Of a stretch of DNA of 64,000 bases, positions 8,511 to 18,247 are shown piece after piece. The number at the start of each line of letters is the position of its first letter. Position 1 is the stretch's first letter. Below the pieces are notes generated by a model that was given only the letters and a program-made list of their open reading frames with translations, was not told the origin of the DNA and did no database searches. The position numbers and the translations under genes are program-made. Origin of the DNA: Chitinibacter fontanus (lineage in GTDB: Bacteria > Pseudomonadota > Gammaproteobacteria > Burkholderiales > Chitinibacteraceae); the NCBI RefSeq assembly GCF_013423785.1, contig NZ_CP058952.1:1577665-1641664 (forward strand), written 5' to 3'.

Positions 8511-9659
8511 CAGCACCAGCGTCGCAATCCCACCCGCAATCAAACCCCAAAATGCAGCACCAATGCCAAACAGCGTCAAACCAGACGCAGTCACCACAAA
8601 AGTAATGATTGCCGCTTCGCGGTGCTGCTCGTCTCGCACCGCTAATGCCAAACCATTGCCAATAATATTCAGTAAAGCCAAACCCGCCACCACCATGACC
8701 AGCTCTTTGGGAAAAGCGGCAAATAGTGCGGCCACCGTGGCGCCAAAAATACCAACCAATAGATACATCAACCCAGCACAGACCGAAGCGACATAACGTT
8801 TATTTGCCTCTTCATGTGCATCTTTACCCATGCAGATAGCCGCGGTAATTGCGGCTAAATTAATCGCAAACGCCCCAAACGGCGCAAGCACGATGGTCGT
8901 CAGCCCGGTCCAGCTAATAATTGGAGATATCGGGGGGTTGTAGCCATTCGCGTGCAGCACGGTCACCCCAGGCACATTTTGCGATGCCATCGTCACCAAG
9001 AATAAGGGCAGCGCTACACTGGCCAGACTTTGCCAACTGAACTCGGGGCTCGTCCACTCCGGTTGCGCCAAGGCAAACGAAATACCCCCTAGATGTAATT
9101 GCCCCTGAATAGCGGCCAATAAAACCCCAACGAGTAATACCCCAACTATTGCGTAGCGTGGCTGCCAACGCCTTAATAGCAAATACACCATGATCATGCT
9201 CAAAGCCAAGAGCCATTGGCTTTGCAAGGCCGTAAATGCCCCAAAACCAAAGCGCAGTAACACCCCCGCCAGCATCGCGGAAGCCAGCCCCATGGGAATC
9301 CGCTGCATTGCACGCTCAAACCAGCCAGTTAACCCCATCAATAAAATCAGTGCACCCGATACAATAAATGCGCCGATGGCTTCGGGCATACTCACCCCCG
9401 CCACACTGGTCACCAATAGCGCGGCACCGGGGGTCGACCATGCTGTCACCACGGGAACGCGGTAACGCAGAGAAAGACCGATACACGTGAGCCCCATTGC
9501 CAAACCCAAGGCCCACATCCAAGACGCAGTCTGCGTGGGCGTGGCATGCAGCGCTTGCGCCGCCTGAAACACAATGACTGCCGAGCTGGTAAAGCCCACC
9601 AAGACCGTAACAAAACCCGCGACCAGCGCAGAAAGCGAAAAATCATTGAATAAGCGCAT
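8502..9659 (-). CDS. benE: BenE family benzoate/H+ symporter-like transporter
   Basis: A 385-residue inner-membrane protein with about 12 hydrophobic segments. It begins MRLFNDFSLSALVAGFVTVLVGFTSS and contains SQNVPGVTVLHANGY and APFGAFAINLAAITAAICMG, both typical of the BenE family. The start has AGGAG five bases upstream. No benzoate catabolic genes lie nearby, so the physiological substrate may not be benzoate. Confidence 0.88.
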   Translation of the reverse strand: MRLFNDFSLSALVAGFVTVLVGFTSSAVIVFQAAQALHATPTQTASWMWALGLAMGLTCIGLSLRYRVPVVTAWSTPGAALLVTSVAGVSMPEAIGAFIVSGALILLMGLTGWFERAMQRIPMGLASAMLAGVLLRFGFGAFTALQSQWLLALSMIMVYLLLRRWQPRYAIVGVLLVGVLLAAIQGQLHLGGISFALAQPEWTSPEFSWQSLASVALPLFLVTMASQNVPGVTVLHANGYNPPISPIISWTGLTTIVLAPFGAFAINLAAITAAICMGKDAHEEANKRYVASVCAGLMYLLVGIFGATVAALFAAFPKELVMVVAGLALLNIIGNGLALAVRDEQHREAAIITFVVTASGLTLFGIGAAFWGLIAGGIATLVLKK

Positions 9660-9957
9660 CTGTACTCCTAGCTATGCTGGCGACATTCTGGCGTTTTTAC
9701 TGAGCGATGACAAACACAGTCGATATGAGAACATTTGGTTACAGCAAGCCCAGTTGACGGCTTACAAAGAAGGAAGGCATGATCAAAGCATGAAAGCCCA
9801 TACCGATTACCTGATTGCCCTACATGCCCACGCTGCTGCGTGGAAGCTAGTCGCGCCTGCGCGCTAGCGTTTGCCTGTTTTGGCATCGTTACCGCGGATT
9901 CCTCACCGCGGCAGGCGATCCCTCCTCGGTGCTAATTCGTTCACCAAGGAGAAGCTG
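9660..9957. other. 298-bp intergenic region between benE and the EamA gene
   Basis: Divergent control region. It contains a pair of ACCGCGG motifs (near 9891 and 9909) able to fold as a hairpin. A plus-strand reading frame that ends at 9867 (...MKAHTDYLIALHAHAAAWK) has no good start of its own beyond 25 codons, so I do not call it a gene. Confidence 0.4.
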
Positions 9958-10860
9958 ATGTTACAACGTCTTTCTGCACGCTTTAATTCATTCCAAATAG
10001 GCGTTGCGCTTGCCATATTTGCGGCCACCGGTTTTGCTGCAAAAGCCATTTTCGTCAAACTCGCCTATCGGCATGGCGTTGATGCCATCACCTTGGTCAC
10101 AATGCGCATGATTGCCAGCTTGGCCTTGCTGCAGTTGATCCTATTTTGGCAACCTCGCCGCAGCGCGCCCCTTAACCGCCAGCAAAAATGGGCCTTATTG
10201 GGCTTGGGCCTGCTTGGATATTACTTATCAAGCACATTAGATTTTTTAGGCTTACAAACTGTGAGCGCTAGCTTGGAGCGGCTGATTTTATGCCTTTATC
10301 CAACCTTTACCGTACTATTTGGCGCACTGATTTTTGGCTTCCCAATTTCATCACGAATCAAAATTGCACTGCCAATTAGTTATTGTGGAATGGTACTAGT
10401 ATTGTGGCCCGACTTGCTCAACGCGAAAGCGGATTGGCTTGGCGTGACGTTAGTGGCCGCCAGCACTGTGAGTTTTGCGTTGTATATGGCGCTCAGCCCT
10501 AAAGTGATCCAGCAAGTAGGCTCAATGCGCTTTACGGAGTTAGCGCTGACGGTGTCTAGCCTAGCCATGTTTTTACAATATCTGGCCACTCGGCCTTTGG
10601 CTGTTTTATTTGCACAACCCAGCATCGTTTGGCTATACGCCTTACTTATGGCCGTGTTTTCGACTATTTTGCCAATTTATGCGACCAACGCCGCAATGCA
10701 AAGAATTGGTGCCAGCCGAACTGCATTGGTGGGCAGTTTTGGCCCCGTGCTGACCATCGTGTTTAGTCTGGGCTTATTGGGCGAAAGCTTGACGCCTATC
10801 CAGTGGCTGGGAGCGGGGATCGTCCTAACTGGAGTGTGGATTGTTAGTAAAAAAGGATAA
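9958..10860 (+). CDS. EamA/DMT family transporter
   Basis: 300 residues from the ATG at 9958, which has AAGGAG at 9946-9951. It has ten hydrophobic segments arranged as two EamA repeats (GFAAKAIFVKLAYRHGVDAITLVTMR in the first, ATNAAMQRIGASRTALVGSFGPVLTIVFS in the second). DMT exporters move small metabolites such as amino acids or nucleosides out of the cell; the substrate cannot be told from sequence. An in-frame upstream extension to 9871 lacks a ribosome site and has no family similarity. Confidence 0.85.
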   Translation: MLQRLSARFNSFQIGVALAIFAATGFAAKAIFVKLAYRHGVDAITLVTMRMIASLALLQLILFWQPRRSAPLNRQQKWALLGLGLLGYYLSSTLDFLGLQTVSASLERLILCLYPTFTVLFGALIFGFPISSRIKIALPISYCGMVLVLWPDLLNAKADWLGVTLVAASTVSFALYMALSPKVIQQVGSMRFTELALTVSSLAMFLQYLATRPLAVLFAQPSIVWLYALLMAVFSTILPIYATNAAMQRIGASRTALVGSFGPVLTIVFSLGLLGESLTPIQWLGAGIVLTGVWIVSKKG

Positions 10861-11053
10861 GCAATCAAATGTGCACCAGAGTTTGCTAGGCAGATCTGGT
10901 GCGCGTCTGCTATCACGATAAGTAAGCCATGTTGCCAAATTGATTCCGCTAAACAGAGACAAGCCACCAAGGAATAACCTCAATGCCGACGCCTCCAATC
11001 ACCGCGCCGCAGCGATTGCATACTGCCTGCACTGACTGCGCACGCCTCAGTAG

Positions 11054-11803
<750 letters not shown>

Positions 11804-11814
11804 GGCTACGTGCC

Positions 11815-11851
11815 ACAAAAAAATGGATCGCATCGCGATCCATTTTTTTGT
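11815..11851. terminator. bidirectional terminator between cheB-like and chemoreceptor genes
   Basis: AAAAAAATGGATCGC-AT-CGCGATCCATTTTTTT forms a stem with A/T runs on both sides and serves both convergent genes. Confidence 0.9.
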
Positions 11852-11867
11852 AACTACCGAACGTAAA

Positions 11868-13496
11868 TCAGCGCACTTTAAAACGCAAAACAGTTTGTGA
11901 GAGCTGGCCAGACATTGATTCAAGCCGCGAAATTGAATCAACCATATTACGTACCGCCAACGAATTCTCTTCCGCCATTTGCGCAATTTGCTCAACATTG
12001 ACCGCAATATCACGCGCAGCCATACGTTGCTCTTGCACCTGACCGGTAATCCCATACACCGATTGCATCACATCAGAGCTGCTAGCATTAATCCGGCCAA
12101 TACTGTCGCTGGCCTGATTAGCTAGCGTTAATCCTTCACCCACTCGACGACTGCCATTACTCATTTTAACAACCGCATCTTGGGCACTGCCCTGTATCGT
12201 GGCCACCATGGCGGTGATCTGCGAGGCGGATTGAGTTGTTCGCTCGGCAAGTTTTCGCACCTCATCAGCCACCACGGCAAAGCCGCGCCCCAAATCACCC
12301 GCACGAGCGGCTTCAATCGCGGCATTAAGTGCCAGCAAATTGGTCTGATCTGCAACATCTTTAATCACCACAACAATGCTGCCAATTTCTTCAATACTGC
12401 GCCCTAACTCGGTAATTTGTTGCGCTGCACTACCAACCTCACCCGAAATTGCCTGCATTTCATGCGCGGCAGCAATCACATCGCCACTGCCCGTTTTGGC
12501 TAGCTGCCCCGCATTACGGGCGAGCTCTTCGGCATCAACCGAGTTTTGGGCCACCTGATCCATACTGACACTCATTTCTTCCACTGCAGCCGCCATATTG
12601 CTGGCCGAAGCCGATTGCGCATCGGTACCAGCATGGATCTGCTGCGACGCCTGGCTCAAGGTACGCGCGGCGTGTGCCACATCATGCGAATTATCGCGAA
12701 TCTGCCCAATAATCTGCGTTAGGTTATCCTGCATTTTCTTTAACGAGGATAGCAACATTCCCAGCTCATCCTGCCCCAAAGTTTGGCCGCGCCAATCATG
12801 CGTTAAATCACCAGCCGCGATTTTTTCTGCGACCTCACCGGCTGACTGTAAGGAACGAATAACCTGATTGCCAATCACCCAAGCAAGCAACAGACCAACG
12901 ACCACCGCCACCGCAGCAACAATTAAGATCACGCTAAATGCGGCCGTCGCACTAGTGGCAACCACTTGTTTGCCGGTATCCATGACTGTGCCTTGATGTT
13001 GCACCAGTTTTCCTACGGCATCCCGATAAGCATTGCTGACGGGGGCATAGGTATTATTGATGAATGCGGCACCGGTTGTTCGATCGAGTTGTAACTGACG
13101 CAATAGTGCAGTTTTTTGCTGGTTGATGGCCAAACTCTGCCGCATTACATCTTGTAAATCTTGCGTAGATTGCGCATCTAACCGCATCGATTTAAGTTTG
13201 CCAATGAGTACTTCGGCTTTTTTATCTAGCGTATCGAGCTTTTTCAGCTCTTTATCCATTTCATCGTAATCATCTGCCAAAGTGGCATTGCGAAATAGCA
13301 AGTCCGTTTCGTAGGCCACGGTAATTAACTCATTGGCGGCAACTGCGGCTGGATAGCGCTCGCTGACTAGCTCATCAATTTTCTGATTTATCGTTCCCAA
13401 GCCCAATAATGCAGCAAGGGTTACCACTACCAATAGCACCAAGACCAAACCAAAACCCGCCATTAAACGAGTCTTCACGCCCCAATTTTTCATCAT
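11868..13496 (-). CDS. methyl-accepting chemotaxis protein
   Basis: 542 residues. TM1 covers about residues 10-32, a helical four-helix-bundle-type periplasmic ligand domain follows to about 180, and TM2 lies at about 185-210. A HAMP linker ([24 protein letters not shown]) leads to a long cytoplasmic signalling domain with the conserved hairpin tip ([37 protein letters not shown]). No C-terminal CheR-docking pentapeptide is seen. The ligand is unknown. GGAG lies nine bases before the ATG. Confidence 0.93.
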   Translation of the reverse strand: MMKNWGVKTRLMAGFGLVLVLLVVVTLAALLGLGTINQKIDELVSERYPAAVAANELITVAYETDLLFRNATLADDYDEMDKELKKLDTLDKKAEVLIGKLKSMRLDAQSTQDLQDVMRQSLAINQQKTALLRQLQLDRTTGAAFINNTYAPVSNAYRDAVGKLVQHQGTVMDTGKQVVATSATAAFSVILIVAAVAVVVGLLLAWVIGNQVIRSLQSAGEVAEKIAAGDLTHDWRGQTLGQDELGMLLSSLKKMQDNLTQIIGQIRDNSHDVAHAARTLSQASQQIHAGTDAQSASASNMAAAVEEMSVSMDQVAQNSVDAEELARNAGQLAKTGSGDVIAAAHEMQAISGEVGSAAQQITELGRSIEEIGSIVVVIKDVADQTNLLALNAAIEAARAGDLGRGFAVVADEVRKLAERTTQSASQITAMVATIQGSAQDAVVKMSNGSRRVGEGLTLANQASDSIGRINASSSDVMQSVYGITGQVQEQRMAARDIAVNVEQIAQMAEENSLAVRNMVDSISRLESMSGQLSQTVLRFKVR

Positions 13497-13605
13497 GCAA
13501 TTTGCTCCCCGGTGTTAAAAACACCAATCCTTACAATCACAGCTGGCATATACTGTGCGGATGGGTATTATACGCTGAATTAGCATTTGCTTATACGGAG
13601 CAGGT

Positions 13606-14175
13606 ATGTCAAGCCATATTCGGAAATTTGCATTTGAGGACATCGGCAAGCACGATAGGTCCACCGAGCACGAGCTGATCAATCGCTACAACTCGCTAGA
13701 TAACGAGCAGAAAGATGAACGTACAGCGCTACTCAAAGAAATATTTGCGCAAGCCGATGAAGTCATCATTAACGGTAAACTCAATATTGTCGGTGGCAAA
13801 TTAATTAGCCTTGGGCGCAAGGTGTTTATTAACGTCAATGTTGAAATTGCCGCAGCAGCCCCGATCAGCATTGGGCATCACACTCTGATTAGCCCCAATG
13901 TTCAAATTCAAACCGGTACGCACCCCGTCGACCCGACTGAACGCCAGCAATGGGCATTTTGGGCCAAACCCATCACGATTGGAGCCAATGTCTGGATTGG
14001 TGCGAATGCCATTATTTGCCCTGGCGTTACTATTGGTGACCACAGCGTGATTGGCGCTGGTAGCGTTGTTAGCCGTGACATCCCTGCGTGCTCACTGGCA
14101 GTAGGCAACCCCGCTCAAGTGGTTCGTCAATTGACGCCACCCGATGAATCGACGCTATACGCGAAAAACCCCTAA
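13606..14175 (+). CDS. LacA/Maa-type hexapeptide-repeat acetyltransferase
   Basis: 189 residues. An N-terminal helical Maa-like segment is followed by a left-handed beta-helix (ISIGHHTLISPNVQIQTG, ITIGANVWIGANAIICPGVTIG, SVIGAGSVVSRDIPA). The catalytic histidine sits in QTGTHPVD. These enzymes move acetyl from acetyl-CoA to sugars or related acceptors; the acceptor is unknown. GGAG precedes the ATG. The next gene starts three bases after its stop, so they form an operon. Confidence 0.88.
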   Translation: MSSHIRKFAFEDIGKHDRSTEHELINRYNSLDNEQKDERTALLKEIFAQADEVIINGKLNIVGGKLISLGRKVFINVNVEIAAAAPISIGHHTLISPNVQIQTGTHPVDPTERQQWAFWAKPITIGANVWIGANAIICPGVTIGDHSVIGAGSVVSRDIPACSLAVGNPAQVVRQLTPPDESTLYAKNP

Positions 14176-14178
14176 ATC

Positions 14179-15141
14179 ATGTTTGCCGCACTGAAAAATC
14201 TGTTCCAAAAAACACCCGCAACACCGAAAGCCGCCCCTGAATTAGTTGATATGCTGGTCGAAATTGCCAGCCCGACAATTAAGCTGGCTCGCAAATATCA
14301 GGAGCGGCTATCGCCTTATGTATATTGGGCAGAAAGCCATGCGGCACAATTCACCGCACGCTGGCCCGCTCCGATTGCGCTGACCACGGAGCAATGGCGG
14401 CAACAACGTATTTTGCAATTATTGTTTGCAACGCCAGCGCGGATGGGTGAATTATTGGGGCAGCATCCAATGCTGCATAGCTGGTTTGCTCATCATCCGT
14501 TTATAGACACTTGCTATGTCGCTTTCACAGCCGATTCACGCCAAAAAATGCGCTATGGAATGGTCGAAGATGGGGGACAAATCCGGCAGGATGTCCCGCA
14601 ACAAGTGCTGCAATTTAGCGGCTATCGTATCCATTCGCCAGCCGAAAGTGTTGCCGAGCTATTGCAGGTTGGCCCCAAACGTATTCTGGAATTAGTTGCG
14701 GCACAAACCAACCTGCATATCCAAACTCTAGAAGCCGAAAAAGCACAACTCGATGCCGAGCTACTGAATGCCCGCACTATGTTGCGCATGGCGCAGGCGC
14801 ATAGCCCAGAATATGCCCATCAACAAAACCGCATTAATACCCTGACTGAAGAGCTGCAACGCAGTAATATCGCCCGCGGCCCCGATGCGCTATGTGAGTT
14901 ATTCATCACCGAGCTGGCTGCAACCCCTGACATCCTCACCTTGGAGCAACAAACTGTAATCGTTGACGCCATGGGAGTCATTGGCAGTGGTCTGGGAGAT
15001 GAACAAAGCATTGAACTGAGTGAATTGGTATTACAAAATCAAAACCCCATTCGCAAATTGCTGCTGATTCTGGCTATCCCGCGAGATCTACTGCAAGCAC
15101 CATCAACACCGACCACCTTTACCGGCGAAGCGCAATTTTAG
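14179..15141 (+). CDS. conserved-looking protein of unknown function with coiled coil
   Basis: 320 residues that I do not recognise. There is no signal peptide or membrane segment. The N-terminal half is rich in W/Y/H (RLSPYVYWAESHAAQF, HPMLHSWFAHHPFIDTCYVAF). Residues about 190-230 form a coiled coil (LHIQTLEAEKAQLDAELL, NRINTLTEELQRSN), and the C-terminal part is helical and acidic. It sits between an acetyltransferase and a secreted MliC-like protein and looks translationally coupled to the former. Confidence 0.7.
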   Translation: MFAALKNLFQKTPATPKAAPELVDMLVEIASPTIKLARKYQERLSPYVYWAESHAAQFTARWPAPIALTTEQWRQQRILQLLFATPARMGELLGQHPMLHSWFAHHPFIDTCYVAFTADSRQKMRYGMVEDGGQIRQDVPQQVLQFSGYRIHSPAESVAELLQVGPKRILELVAAQTNLHIQTLEAEKAQLDAELLNARTMLRMAQAHSPEYAHQQNRINTLTEELQRSNIARGPDALCELFITELAATPDILTLEQQTVIVDAMGVIGSGLGDEQSIELSELVLQNQNPIRKLLLILAIPRDLLQAPSTPTTFTGEAQF

Positions 15142-15162
15142 CCTCGCCCACCTGGATTTAGC

Positions 15163-16200
15163 ATGAAACGACTGTTACTTACTTCCTGTCTACTCATTAG
15201 TTCTGCCGCTTGGGCCCAATTCAATGTCACTTTCCGCTGTGCCAGTGGCGAGATCTTCCAGGTGAGCAGCGTGGGGCAAGATCAAGTACTGCTGCAGCGT
15301 GGCCTATATCAGCCAGTCGATGGGCCGACCCGCCTGAAATTACCGCAAGTGATCAGCGCTTCTGGCGCTAAATATAGTAATGGGGAATACAGCGTCTGGC
15401 TCAAAGGCGATGATGCACAGCTATTACACGGTGAAAAGCCGATGGCGCAGGATTGCAGCGCTTCACGTGATAGCGAGCCCCTCACCCCAATCCGCGATGC
15501 ATCCAGCGGGATTGTGTTTATTCCACCAGAACGCTGGCTCGCCAAAGACGTCAAATTAACGGCCAAAGCAGGGACTGATATTCCGGTATATGGCAAGATC
15601 GCCTCGCATCAACTGGAATACGTGTACCAAGATGCGCAAGGCGTACAAGCGCCCCTGCTCACCTTGCTGGTGGTACCTAGCTCCCACTTTGCCAAAATGA
15701 CACCGCCAGCCAATAGCGTTGAATTAGGTCGCGATAGTCAGCGAGTGTATCTCGCCCAGCTTGCTAGCCAAAGCCCGTTTGCAGCCAACAGTGAGGCCGC
15801 GCAGCAATTTGCATTACTACGCACCAACTTGGATGAAGTGCGACAAAACTTCTCACTCTATGGCGTAGTAATTCATCAAGCCGTAGAAACTATCAGCGCC
15901 AAAGTAAGTTGGCTCGATCGCGCCTTAAGGCCGGGCACAGAGCAAGTAGTCGAGCTCTATGTGCAAGAAAACGACAAATTAGGCGAGTTAGTCGCACAAC
16001 AAAGTCAGATTTTAGAAAAAGGCAGCCCACGCGGTGCCGTTCTGCGTTTTGATCCTGCGGCGATCAACCCCAAACTGGATTACGTGGTCATCGCTAAGCT
16101 ACTTCAGGGCAACCGAGTACTTCTGAAAAGTGAACCACAGCCGGTGCTCACGAAAGGGCATGGCCGCGACGCCATGCTCATTATGAGCAAAAAACACTAG
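15163..16200 (+). CDS. secreted MliC-like / YbaY-like two-domain protein
   Basis: 345 residues. A signal peptide (MKRLLLTSCLLISSAAWA) is followed at about 20-100 by an MliC-like fold (VTFRCASGEIFQV ... ISASGAKYSNGEYSVWLKGDDAQLLHG, with C26 and C98 placed for a disulfide). MliC proteins inhibit C-type lysozyme. A linker follows, then about 240-330 resembles the YbaY/YscW beta-sandwich (SWLDRALRPGTEQVVELYVQ, VLRFDPAAINPKLDYVVIAKL). Lysozyme inhibition is an inference. The stop codon TAG is the first part of a dispersed repeat. Confidence 0.72.
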   Translation: MKRLLLTSCLLISSAAWAQFNVTFRCASGEIFQVSSVGQDQVLLQRGLYQPVDGPTRLKLPQVISASGAKYSNGEYSVWLKGDDAQLLHGEKPMAQDCSASRDSEPLTPIRDASSGIVFIPPERWLAKDVKLTAKAGTDIPVYGKIASHQLEYVYQDAQGVQAPLLTLLVVPSSHFAKMTPPANSVELGRDSQRVYLAQLASQSPFAANSEAAQQFALLRTNLDEVRQNFSLYGVVIHQAVETISAKVSWLDRALRPGTEQVVELYVQENDKLGELVAQQSQILEKGSPRGAVLRFDPAAINPKLDYVVIAKLLQGNRVLLKSEPQPVLTKGHGRDAMLIMSKKH

Positions 16201-16250
16201 GTATATATCAGAACGATAGATTTACATTAACATTCAGGCATATACATTGG
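16199..16250 (+). repeat. GGTAT element, copy 2
   Basis: Starts AGGTATATATCA inside the stop codon of the upstream gene and ends ATATACATTGG. It is joined to a long hairpin (16231-16268). Confidence 0.5.
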
Positions 16251-16538
16251 CATGTATATGCCTGAATGCTCCAGCAACACCCTCGCCCGTTCACCTTTGC
16301 TATTTAGCGCGCAGCTAGCCAAGTACGCAATCCCGGTCACACAATTCCGCCTATCCCAGCCAACCTGAGCTTTGCATTGCATGTCAGCTTGGAAACGCCT
16401 ATCTACTAAATGGCTCAGCCTAGCTTTTCTGCGCTAATACGTGCGGGATAACCCGAATGTCAGAGCGTAGCTGCTCCGTCTACGATTAACCAGTCCAACT
16501 CAATGTAAGAGTGCGTCGCACTCGTGTGGAGAAAAAAT
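16201..16538. other. 338-bp intergenic region upstream of dppA
   Basis: Holds GGTAT element copy 2, a perfect 17-bp hairpin (16231-16268) and, just before the dppA ribosome site, a second small palindrome GAGTGCG-T-CGCACTC (16509-16523) that could fold in the dppA leader. I saw no convincing promoter hexamers and no open reading frame. Confidence 0.5.
16231..16268. terminator. perfect 17-bp hairpin after the MliC-like gene
   Basis: CATTCAGGCATATACAT, loop TGGC, ATGTATATGCCTGAATG. The stem is perfect but AT-rich, with no T run after it, so termination is only a guess. It lies at the end of GGTAT element copy 2. Confidence 0.45.
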
Positions 16539-18134
16539 ATGACGTTGAAAATGCGCAATTTATTACTCGGCAGCACCATCGCCCTGATCGCTGGTACAGC
16601 CAGCGCGGCAGGCACTTTGATTTACTGCTCGGAAGGTAGTCCAGAAGGTTTTGACCCTGCACGTTATGTAACTGGCACCACATTCGATGCCTCTGCCGAA
16701 ACGATTTTCAATCGTCTGGTTGAATTCACTCCGGGTTCAACCCAAATTCGCCCGGGTTTGGCCGAAAAATGGGAAGTGAGCTCAGATAATCTGACCTACA
16801 CTTTTACGCTGCGCAAAGGCGTGAAATTCCACACCACACCATACTTCAAACCAACACGCGACTTTAATGCCGATGATGTGATTTTCACTTTCAGCCGTTT
16901 CACGGATAAAAATCACCCGTTTAATAAAGCCGCACCAACTGATTTCCCATACGCCTCCGATATGGGCATGGACAGCAATCTGGTTGCCATTGAAAAAGTT
17001 GATGCCAATACTGTACGCATGAAACTCAAATCAGTGGATGCTGCGTTCCTACAAAACTTGGCGATGTCATTTGCGTCTATCCAGTCTGCCGAGTACGCCG
17101 ACAGCCTGCTTAAAGCGGGTAAAGCAACACAATTGAATACTCAGCCAATCGGTACTGGCCCATTTGTCTTTAAGTCATACCAAAAAGACGCCAATATCCG
17201 CTATGACGCTAACAAAGAGTACTGGCGTAAAGGCGATGTCCAAGTTGATAAGCTAATTTTTGCGATCACCACGGATGCATCAGTACGCTACCAAAAGCTG
17301 CAAAAAGGCGAGTGCCATGTTATGGCCTATCCAAAACCAGCTGATTTGAAAGCTATGCAAACCAATCCTAAGCTCACGGTACCTACCCAAGCGGGCTTTA
17401 ACACTGGCTGGCTCAGCTACAACGTAAAACACAAGCCATTTGATAAGCTGGAAGTGCGCCAAGCTCTCGACATGGCGATTAATAAAAAATCGATTATTGA
17501 TGCCGTATTCCAAGGCGCAGGTCAGCCTGCGACCAGCCTTTTCCCGCCAACTCAGTGGTCGCACAATAAAACCCTGAAAGACGCTGCCTACAACACTGCC
17601 AAGGCCAAAGAGCTCTTGAAAAAGGCTGGCGTGGCAGAAGGCACGGAAATCGCACTGTGGGCGATGCCAGTACAGCGTCCGTATAATCCGAACGCTAAAT
17701 TGATGGCCGAAATGATCCAGAATGACTGGGCCAAAATCGGTATCAAAGCAAAAATCGTGACCTACGAATGGGGTGAATACATCAAACGTGCGAAAGCAGG
17801 TGAAGCGGATGCGATGTTGATTGGCTGGACCGGTGATAATGGGGATCCTGATAACTGGGTTGGCCCAAATATGAGCTGCGACGCTATCGGTGGTAGCAAC
17901 TATGCCCAATGGTGCCACAAAGAGTTTGATGGTTTGGTACTGAAAGGCCGCAATACCATTAACCAAGCTGAACGCGTGAAGATCTACGAAAAAGCGCAGG
18001 CGATTATTAAAGCGGAATTACCAATCACCACAATTGCACACTCAACGGTTTACCAACCAATGCGCAAAGAAGTGACCGGCTTTAAGATCAGCCCATTTGG
18101 CTTAAATTCGTTCTATGGCGTTGGCTTGAAATAA
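16539..18134 (+). CDS. dppA: periplasmic dipeptide-binding protein DppA-like
   Basis: 531 residues from the ATG at 16539, preceded by GGAGA (16528-16532). An in-frame GTG at 16524 overlaps that site and is unlikely. Signal peptide (MRNLLLGSTIALIAGTASA), then the SBP_bac_5 fold with DppA-typical LIYCSEGSPEGFDPARYVTG, NADDVIFTFSRF and GWTGDNGDPDNW. It binds dipeptides for the DppBCDF importer. The matching dppBCDF genes lie 9 kb downstream on the same strand, beyond a minus-strand opp operon. It has its own strong terminator. Confidence 0.9.
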   Translation: MTLKMRNLLLGSTIALIAGTASAAGTLIYCSEGSPEGFDPARYVTGTTFDASAETIFNRLVEFTPGSTQIRPGLAEKWEVSSDNLTYTFTLRKGVKFHTTPYFKPTRDFNADDVIFTFSRFTDKNHPFNKAAPTDFPYASDMGMDSNLVAIEKVDANTVRMKLKSVDAAFLQNLAMSFASIQSAEYADSLLKAGKATQLNTQPIGTGPFVFKSYQKDANIRYDANKEYWRKGDVQVDKLIFAITTDASVRYQKLQKGECHVMAYPKPADLKAMQTNPKLTVPTQAGFNTGWLSYNVKHKPFDKLEVRQALDMAINKKSIIDAVFQGAGQPATSLFPPTQWSHNKTLKDAAYNTAKAKELLKKAGVAEGTEIALWAMPVQRPYNPNAKLMAEMIQNDWAKIGIKAKIVTYEWGEYIKRAKAGEADAMLIGWTGDNGDPDNWVGPNMSCDAIGGSNYAQWCHKEFDGLVLKGRNTINQAERVKIYEKAQAIIKAELPITTIAHSTVYQPMRKEVTGFKISPFGLNSFYGVGLK

Positions 18135-18148
18135 ACCAGCAGCACTGT

Positions 18149-18179
18149 AAAAAACCGGCGTTAATCGCCGGTTTTTTTA
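18149..18179 (+). terminator. rho-independent terminator of dppA
   Basis: AAAAACCGGCG-TTAA-TCGCCGGTTTTTTT. Confidence 0.92.
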
Positions 18180-18247
18180 TGCCGGCAATACTGACACTCA
18201 CAAGCTTGTGTCTATAGTGGATTATTCCGCCACGATGGATATCCATT

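Noticed and set aside
9574-9867. A 97-codon plus-strand frame across the benE start
   Set aside because: Its first third is antisense to benE, and the remaining part lacks its own start and ribosome site; only a 25-codon piece remains.
9880-9940. A riboswitch before the EamA gene
   Set aside because: The paired ACCGCGG motifs can fold but do not match the guanidine or other small-molecule switch consensus known to me.
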